Part shown: piece after piece, positions 1 to 5,600 of the stretch
Numbering within the stretch: position 1 is the first letter of the stretch
How the letters are laid out: each line of letters begins with the position of its first letter
Source: VFMC01 sp039796935
GTDB taxonomy: Bacteria; Actinomycetota; Acidimicrobiia; Acidimicrobiales; Ilumatobacteraceae
Length of the DNA: 7,524 bases
Assembly: GCA_039796935.1 (NCBI GenBank)
Contig: JBDKIV010000066.1
Span: forward strand, 1-7,524
Reading direction: 5' to 3'
Notes under the pieces: model-generated
Databases searched by the model: none
What the model was told of the DNA's origin: nothing
Seen by the model: the letters and a program-made list of their open reading frames with translations, nothing else
Position numbers and translations under genes: made by a program

Positions 1-344
1 GTGGCGGAAAGGTCACGTACCGATGCGTACCGGCTCACTCACCGGCTTGCCAGTTAGCCCTGCTTCGTCGCATGCTGTCGTTGGGTGGCCAGATCCGGTG
101 CCGGGTAGCCGCCGGTGCGACTCGACCTATGGAGTTGCACTGCATCTGTGGCCGTCGATGCCACCCGTTCCCGCCGACCGCGCCCGTGTCGCTACGTGCA
201 ACCCTTCGGACGGATCACTGGATCGTCTGTCGGCCCTCACTGCACGGCAGAGTCGTTCGGCGCGAAGGCAACGGGATGACCCGAGGGCGAACCTGTGCAT
301 GCCACGCCAACATGCCCCCATCCCAGCGGCCGAACTGGCCGCCG
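1..344. other. Left-edge stretch with no assignable gene
   Basis: No reading frame here gives a protein I recognise on either strand. Open frames exist on both strands, but they are the Arg/Pro/Ser/Cys-rich type expected by chance in GC-rich DNA. They lack a convincing Shine-Dalgarno sequence and a recognisable motif. On the minus strand the frame carrying the IS3 OrfB remnant stays open to about 127, but the similarity to OrfB fades below about 345, so this DNA is probably not transposase. A plus-strand frame opening with GTG at base 1 stops with TAG at 55-57 and could be the tail of an upstream gene, but 18 codons are too few to judge. A short direct repeat GTACC...GTACC lies near 17-30. 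Confidence 0.5.
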
Positions 345-555
345 TCGTTGATGTGTTCGGTCTCGTCGGCGCGAAGGGCCTCGCCGTCCAGTCGTAGAGC
401 CCCGGCCGGGGCACTTCCAGCACCCGGCACATCTCGGTGATCGACCAGTCGCACTCGGGCTCAGCCTGCTCCTCGGCGATGAACGTGTACACCGCGGTCG
501 CACGTGCTTCGGGTGCGACGCCGAGAAGTAGGCGACAGCTTTTCCAAGATGTCAC
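345..555 (-). pseudogene. IS3-family transposase OrfB, N-terminal fragment
   Basis: In the intact element OrfB is the DDE transposase subunit that, fused to OrfA by a programmed -1 frameshift, cuts and joins DNA. What remains is the start of the protein. The minus strand reads FIAEEQAEPECDW followed by MCRVLEVPRPGLYDWTARP, which matches the N-terminal helix-turn-helix segment usual in OrfB (consensus MCRVLxVSxSGYYxW). Downstream the similarity is picked up briefly in a second frame (ADETEHI, about 345-375) and then lost. The rve integrase core with its DDE triad is missing. Frames also fail to join cleanly to the orfA piece: a segment reading ILEK needs one extra base to continue as the usual AVAYFSA. 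The gene is dead. The family call is fairly secure; the 5' limit is not. Confidence 0.7.
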
Positions 556-585
556 GCCCCCGCGTGACCCGCACCAGTTCGGCTT

Positions 586-813
586 TCAGCTCGCGGATCT
601 CCGCCCGCTCGGCAGCCATGGGGCCTGGCTGGCCTTGGCCTCGCGGGCCTCACGGACCCTGTTGCCGACCGACGAGTCATGCAGGCGCATCTCGCGGGCG
701 ACCTGGGCGATCTTGCCGCCGGAGGCCTCGACCATCGCGACGACCTCGGCCTTGCACTCAGGGGTGAACTTCCGGCGCGACCGGCCGGAACCCCTACTCG
801 TTGACATGGACAC
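586..813 (-). pseudogene. IS3-family transposase OrfA, frameshifted
   Basis: OrfA is the small DNA-binding helix-turn-helix protein of IS3 elements, which recognises the element ends and supplies the N-terminus of the OrfAB transposase. The ATG at 811-813 opens a 75-residue frame with RRKFTPECKAEVVAMV near residue 13, followed by KIAQVAREMRLHDSSVGNRVREAREAK, which is typical of OrfA of the HTH_Tnp_1 type. The frame then ends early in an unrelated tail (LPSGRRSAS). The true continuation lies one frame over from 619 downward, reading AERAEIRELKAELVRVTR then GRDILEK, the leucine-zipper-like C-terminal part of OrfA. A base loss near 620 therefore broke the gene. Intact OrfA proteins are usually about 90-110 residues, so both halves together would be near normal length. 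Confidence 0.75.
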
Positions 814-838
814 TCCAATCCGGGCTCGTCAGCCCACA

Positions 839-1185
839 AGGTAGATGTCCGTCGAACAGGGCGAACCTCACGTGAAGCCTGCCGAGTTCCTCGATCACGG
901 GTCGACGAAGCCGGTCCCGGTAGTGCGCATAGCTCATCGTCGTCTTGTCGAGGCCGAGGTTGACGCGCCGGAGGATCTCCGCTTCGGCATTGGTGAGGCC
1001 GCGGTTCCGGTCGTCCCGCCCGGTCGATACCGACACGCTCGGCCCATCCCTCGGTGATCGACACCCTCACCGAGCCCAGATCGCGTGCCAGTCGGTCGAT
1101 CTGTTCAGGGCTCGCCCCAGTGGTGCGGCGAACGCAGCCCGGTGAGGTCGTACGCCGGGTCCAACCGCCCTGCGGTGGGCAGACT
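839..1185 (-). pseudogene. Decayed coding relic, tentatively a sulfotransferase-like protein
   Basis: Three consecutive minus-strand segments in different frames read as one continuous, plausible protein. They are YDLTGLRSPHHWG (about 1110-1155, then a TGA at 1105-1107), SPEQIDRLARDLGSV plus VSITEGWAERVGID (about 1020-1117), and RDDRNRG, LTNAEAEILRRVNLGL, YRDRLRRPVIEELGRL (about 870-1015). Pieces of the form 'xAExxxLRRVNxxL ... Y...xRxPVxEEL' resemble, from memory, the C-terminal half of actinobacterial sulfotransferase-family or related hypothetical proteins. This family call is inference. At least two frameshifts separate the segments, the N-terminal half is absent, and similarity ends just before the IS3 end at about 838. 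The IS probably landed in or beside an already decaying gene. The last segment alone looks like an 80-residue open frame (794-1036), but it ends inside IS sequence. Confidence 0.4.
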
Positions 1186-1266
1186 TCACCGGGTGGCGTT
1201 CGACCGCGACGACCTACGGTCGGAATGCCATCGGCATCGACAGAGCAGGTGGCGACCCGTGGACGA

Positions 1267-2484
1267 TCAGTTGCGGATGCCGATGGTGACGATCATCGGC
1301 GCCTTCGCGTCGCCCGACACGATCGGCTGGTCACACTTGAAGGTCCGGCGGGCGGGCTGGGTGTTGTTGGTCGTGCACTTCGACGCCGTGGCGTTGCCGT
1401 CCTTGTCGAGCACGACCGAGACGACGATGCTCGACCCGCAACCGATGACGGCGGGGTTCGCCTGCTCGCAGATGGTCTGGTCGGTGTTGCCGTTGGCATC
1501 GGCCACCTCGTACGTGATCGTCAGGACGGTGTTGCGGCCGTCGGCGGCCCGATAGCCGCCGTAGCGCGCCGTCTCGCCACCTTTCAGGCTGACGGCGTTC
1601 TTGCTCTCGGCACGGGCGTCGAGCAGCAGACCCGTGGGTGTCGGCTGGCCGACGCGGACCAGGGTGGTGTTGCTGGGCAGGTTGGCGCTGATGAACACGT
1701 CGAGCGGCCGGGTGGACACCCGATAGCGAGCCGTGGTCTTCGACCCTCCCGAGGGGATGCTGACCACGTCGCACGCGAAGTATTCGCCCTGGGTGCACCA
1801 GCCGTAGTTGGTGCCCGACCATGCAGGCATGTCGTAGTACGGCTGCGCACCCTGGTGGTTGGTCGACATCGGGGCCTCGCCGCTCGTGACGAAGAGGCGG
1901 GTGGTGATGCCCGAGATCTCGAACACGCCTCCGTCCAGACCGACGAAGGTCATCATGCCGCTCTTGGTGAACGGATTCGGGCTGAGGCGCCCCACGCACT
2001 GCGACCCGCAGTCGAACGTGACCCCGAGGCCCTTCGGCAACTGGCCGGCGAGTCGGCCGTAGTGCGAGGCCGCCTTCTCGCCGCCCAACTCGGCGTTGTT
2101 CCGGTTGTTCAGGAAGCGCGACACGGTGAGCGGAAAGGCTTCGTACACGTTCGGGGTGGCGGTCAGCCGCCGCGTGTCGTTGTCGATGAACATGCACAGG
2201 ATGTAGTCGTTGATGCTCGTCCTGGTGAACCGCGGGATGCAGTCGTTGATGTCGGCGGGGGTGTCCGGGTTGCCGTTGCCACCCTTCGCCGCCGGCACCG
2301 TCCAGCCGACCTCGGAACCGGCAGCCTCGCGCGACGCCGTGTCGTCGGGCGCCGCAACACCGGTGCCGCCAGCGGACGTCTCGAGGTCGGTCGAGCAGGA
2401 TGCCACGGTGAGCGCACCGACCGCGATGACGGCAGCCATGAGGCGGTGCCGCGTGCTACGGCGAGGGAACGAGAGGAAGCTCAT
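1267..2484 (-). CDS. Cysteine-rich secreted lipoprotein of unknown function
   Basis: This encodes 405 residues if started at the ATG at 2482-2484. That start gives a standard export signal: basic SFPRRSTRHR, a hydrophobic stretch of about 14 residues (MAAVIAVGALTVAS), and lipobox V-A-S-C with Cys30 as the acylated residue. The longer open frame, starting with TTG at 2529, would place 15 extra polar residues ahead of the signal and has no ribosome site. After a low-complexity linker rich in A, T, D and G (about 31-70), the mature protein contains ten further cysteines, an even number. Several are spaced closely (DCGSQC, WCTQGEYFAC, ICEQANPAVIGC), which suggests disulfide bonds outside the membrane. 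The middle is rich in G, N, T and S, looks beta-structured, and has no catalytic motif I recognise. The gene diverges from the RHS lipoprotein gene, so shared regulation is plausible. A role as its surface partner or protective protein is only conjecture. The gene looks intact. Confidence 0.85.
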   Translation of the reverse strand: MSFLSFPRRSTRHRLMAAVIAVGALTVASCSTDLETSAGGTGVAAPDDTASREAAGSEVGWTVPAAKGGNGNPDTPADINDCIPRFTRTSINDYILCMFIDNDTRRLTATPNVYEAFPLTVSRFLNNRNNAELGGEKAASHYGRLAGQLPKGLGVTFDCGSQCVGRLSPNPFTKSGMMTFVGLDGGVFEISGITTRLFVTSGEAPMSTNHQGAQPYYDMPAWSGTNYGWCTQGEYFACDVVSIPSGGSKTTARYRVSTRPLDVFISANLPSNTTLVRVGQPTPTGLLLDARAESKNAVSLKGGETARYGGYRAADGRNTVLTITYEVADANGNTDQTICEQANPAVIGCGSSIVVSVVLDKDGNATASKCTTNNTQPARRTFKCDQPIVSGDAKAPMIVTIGIRN

Positions 2485-2493
2485 GGGTGCCGG

Positions 2494-2505
2494 TTTTCCT
2501 TCGGT
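2494..2505 (-). promoter_or_regulatory. Shine-Dalgarno region for the Cys-rich lipoprotein
   Basis: Read on the minus strand, 2505-2494 is ACCGAAGGAAAA, with AAGGA at 2501-2497. It sits 12 bases ahead of the ATG at 2484, slightly longer than ideal. It supports the 2484 start over the TTG at 2529. The ten-base core CCGAAGGAAA is identical to that in front of the divergent RHS gene. Confidence 0.55.
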
Positions 2506-2607
2506 ACGAAAAGTAGGAGCTGAGGGCAATAGTACGGTGTGCGATGAAATACTGACGTCACCCTAGTCGCCGTCGCAGGGCTCGTTCCCTCGCCCACGGT
2601 GCCCGTT

Positions 2608-2617
2608 CCGAAGGAAA
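2608..2617 (+). promoter_or_regulatory. Shine-Dalgarno region for the RHS lipoprotein
   Basis: CCGAAGGAAA lies here, with AAGGA at 2611-2615 and 8 bases to the ATG at 2624, a good spacing. It fixes the start of the large gene at the codon that also gives a proper lipoprotein signal. The same ten bases precede the divergent gene. Confidence 0.7.
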
Positions 2618-2623
2618 CTCACG

Positions 2624-5600
2624 ATGCTCCGTCGCTGTATCGCGCTTCTCGCTGCCGCATCCTGTCTCACGGTCGCCGTGGCGTCGTGCACGTCCGACGA
2701 TGCCCCGACGGTCGACGACACGACGCCGACCACCGAGACCCCCGACCGTGCAGCAGCAGGTATCGATGCCGTCGGTGTCGTCCCGATCGGTCAAGTACGC
2801 CCCGGCGACCCGACGACGTTGCCTGCGCTGCCGTCATCGCCGGGGTCCGGCCCCCGCGGTCCTCGGTACACCGGCGCGACGGTCACACCGTCGTCGTTCG
2901 TGTCGAGTTCGCTGACACCGCGCCTCGAGGTTCCCGGCGCCACAGGCGCCTGGACCTTCACGCTCGACGACTTCTCGGACGGCACGTCCGGGTTCGGTCC
3001 GCTCGTCTACTCCGAGTCCGGGCCGAGTGCCCAGATACCCCTCGGCGCCGGCCTCGAGCAGGGCCACCTGTACAACTGGACGGCGACCCAGGACGGGCAA
3101 GATCCCGTCGGCGGTACCTTCACCGTCGACACCCAGTTGTCGGGCGTGCAGCGCACCGACGGGGCGGGCGGGGTGCTCGTCCACCTCTCGTCGGGCGAGG
3201 TGTCGGTCGCGTGGTCGTCGCACTCGGTCTCGTCGTTGGCCGGCGACATCGGGGTCGGCCTCGACTTCCGGGCGTCGAACCCCACCGAACCCGGTGCCCC
3301 CGCAGGCTGGTCGATCTCGGCCGCCACGTCTGCCCCCTACACGAGCGTCGGCCTGCGAGTCGACGGCACGGTCGGCCTGACCGCGACGTCCGGAGTCGTC
3401 TCGAACTACGTCCAGACCGGCGAGAACACGTGGTCGCCGACGAAGCTCTCGGATGGAGTGGTCAACACGAGCGGCCTCGCCCCGGTTCTGACCAGGAACC
3501 CCGACGGCCGGTGGGTGGTCACCACGCAGCACACGACCATGGTGTTCGCCGACGACGACGGAGACGGCCTCGCACATCTGGCCGACATCTCGAGCGACGA
3601 CCGCCCGGTCCTCCAGCAGCGGTGGGAGAACGACCTCCTCCGAGCCATCAGCGACCCGGTGTCGGGCCGTGAGGTCACCCTCCAGTACGGCACTGCCTGC
3701 CCTGCCCCGGGCCCGGGCTTCGTGCCCGCGCCGGCCGACCATCTGTGCGGTGTCCGGTTCTGGGACGGCTCGACCGCAGCCATCCACTACGTGCAACTCG
3801 CCGACGGTTCGGTCTCGATCGGTCGGTTCGCCGAGTACCCCGAGGCCGGAGCCGACGGCGCCGCCACGTTCGACATCGGTTACGACGCAGCGGGCAGGAT
3901 CGCGCTCACCCGCTCGCCGCTGGTGGCTCGCGCCGCCGCCTCGGGCGTGATCGACGCCGGCGATTCGCAGTTCTGGACGGCGATCGCCTACGACGGTGAA
4001 GGCCGCGCCGCGAGCATCACCGAGTCTGCCGCCCGTCCCGGCGCCATGCGCTGCTCGCGTCTGTACGACTACGTGTCGAACGCATCGACGATCGTGCGTG
4101 ACTCGTGCGCCGATCGGGTGGTCATGCAGGTCGATTTCGATCCCACCACCTTCTTCACCAACGCCGTCACGAACGTCGCCGGACAGACCGCCACCAACAC
4201 GTGGGACTTCGCCACCGGCAGGTTGCTGAAGTCGGTGTCGTTCGAAGGTCTCGTCACGGAGAACGTGTACGAGGGAGGTCAACTCGTCGAGAGCCGCGGT
4301 CCCAGCACCGGGCCGCTGTCGAACGCCCAGGTGACCCGCCGCGAGTTCGACGAGGAGTTCGTCTCGAACCCCGAGGGTGCACCGCTGCGCGGCCTCAACG
4401 TGAACTACTGGCGAGACGCCGACACCGAGGACACGCGGACCGTCAGCGAACTCGGGCCCCGCATCGGCGGACAGGTCGTCGAGTCGCTGCTGGTCAACTG
4501 GCCGTCCTCGCCGGCTGGTGACGAGGGCGGCTGGTCGGCGTTGATGACTGGCGCGATCCGCATCGACACCGGCGGCGTCTACCGCTTCACGTCGGGCAAT
4601 GACGTCGCCAGACTGGTGGTCAATCAGGTGCCGTGCGTCGAGGGTGGATGCGACCAGATGGTGCTTCCGGCCGGCGAGGTCCCGGTCCAGGTGAGCATCG
4701 CATCGGCCACCCCCGATGCGTCGATCGATCTCAGCTACGCCGGCCCCGACACCGGCGATGTCGTCGTGTCGATCCCGACCGAACGGCTCTCGCCCGAGTA
4801 CGGCTATGCGACCACGAGCGAAGTGATCGACCCCAGCGCTCGGCGGTCGCCCAAGGTGAGCACCTCGCGGACGATCTACGACGACCCCTCCACGGGACGC
4901 ATCGCCGGGCGAACGAACCAGGCCGGGACACTCTCGCAACTCGGGTACGAACGGGGCGTCGGCGGCCGTGGCGGTTGGGGACGCCAGAACGCAGCGATCC
5001 TGCCGAAGGGCAACCGCTACGCCATCGAGTACTGGGGTGACCGCGAGGTCGCGACCGCACCGTGCCCCGGTGCCCGCGGGGTCAACCAGGGCGGAGCCGC
5101 CAAGCGGGTCATCACCCCCGGCCCCGACGGGGGCGCCGGCCCGAGCGCGATGCAGTGGTTCGACGATGCCGGGCATCTGGTGGCCTCCGCCATCGAGGGA
5201 GGAGCCACGACCTGCTCGACCCTCGACGTGACGGGGATGACACGCCGTGTCGAGGTGTTCGGGATGCCGACCGAACAGTGGACCGAGATCGAGAGGGCCG
5301 TGGGCGGCAACCCGCTCATCTCGCGGGTCACCAGCAAGGTCGGTGATCGCACCCTCGTGTCCGAGACCGAGGTCGACCTGGCCGGCCGCAACGTGCGGAG
5401 CCAGGACCCGTACGGCGTGGTGATCACCACGACCTACGACGAGCGGACCGGTGACACGCTGGCGGTCACGACGAACGTGCCAGGGGCCGCCCCGTCGGTG
5501 ACACGACTGACCTATGACGCACGTGGATGGATGACGCGGATCGAGGTGGACGGTCGCACGATCGAGCAGATGGAGTATCGCGCCGACGGTCTCTTGGCGA

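Larger units (their letters stand above)
345..838 (-). mobile_element. Degenerate IS3-family insertion sequence remnant
   Basis: Two adjacent minus-strand pieces match the two genes of an IS3-family element in the correct order: an OrfA-like helix-turn-helix protein, then the N-terminal part of OrfB. They lie in different frames with extra frame breaks, so no functional transposase can be made. The upstream end is inferred near 838, because the minus strand reads TGTGGGCTGACGAGCCC just ahead of orfA. This begins with TG, as IS3-family ends do, and contains the short dyad GGGCT-CGTC-AGCCC (822-835 on the plus strand). No matching inverted repeat is visible toward base 1, and the catalytic DDE region of OrfB is absent. 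The element is therefore truncated, and both limits are approximate. Confidence 0.7.
2485..2623. promoter_or_regulatory. Divergent intergenic region, likely promoters and possible operator
   Basis: The 139 bases between the two divergent starts must carry the promoters of both genes. The stretch 2525-2560 is the most AT-rich part nearby. On the minus strand TACTAT (2534-2529) is a fair -10 candidate for the Cys-rich lipoprotein, but no good -35 lies at 16-18 bases from it. No clear plus-strand -10/-35 pair is visible. A perfect 8-base palindrome TGACGTCA lies at 2553-2560 and could be a binding site serving both directions. A smaller dyad TTCG-GTA-CGAA lies at 2501-2511. None of these sites matches a regulator I can name. 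Confidence 0.35.

Noticed and set aside
127..344. Continuation of the OrfB frame toward the left edge
   Set aside because: The frame stays open but reads as Arg/Ser/Cys/Ala-rich text with no transposase motif or DDE core, so it is not counted as part of the element.
23..440. Two overlapping plus-strand open frames at the left edge
   Set aside because: They overlap the IS3 OrfB remnant on the other strand, and both have the composition of chance frames with no supporting start signal.
437..844. Plus-strand 135-codon open frame over the IS3 remnant
   Set aside because: It is antisense to recognisable OrfA and OrfB motifs and lacks any motif of its own.
1054..2523. A 489-codon plus-strand open frame opposite the Cys-rich lipoprotein
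   Set aside because: The translation is low-complexity Arg/Val/Gly/Asp-rich, and it has no signal, motif or ribosome site. The minus strand gives a proper lipoprotein with its own Shine-Dalgarno sequence.
2485..2529. Alternative upstream start of the Cys-rich lipoprotein at 2529
   Set aside because: The codon is TTG, no Shine-Dalgarno precedes it, the added residues would mask the signal peptide, and a candidate -10 overlaps it.
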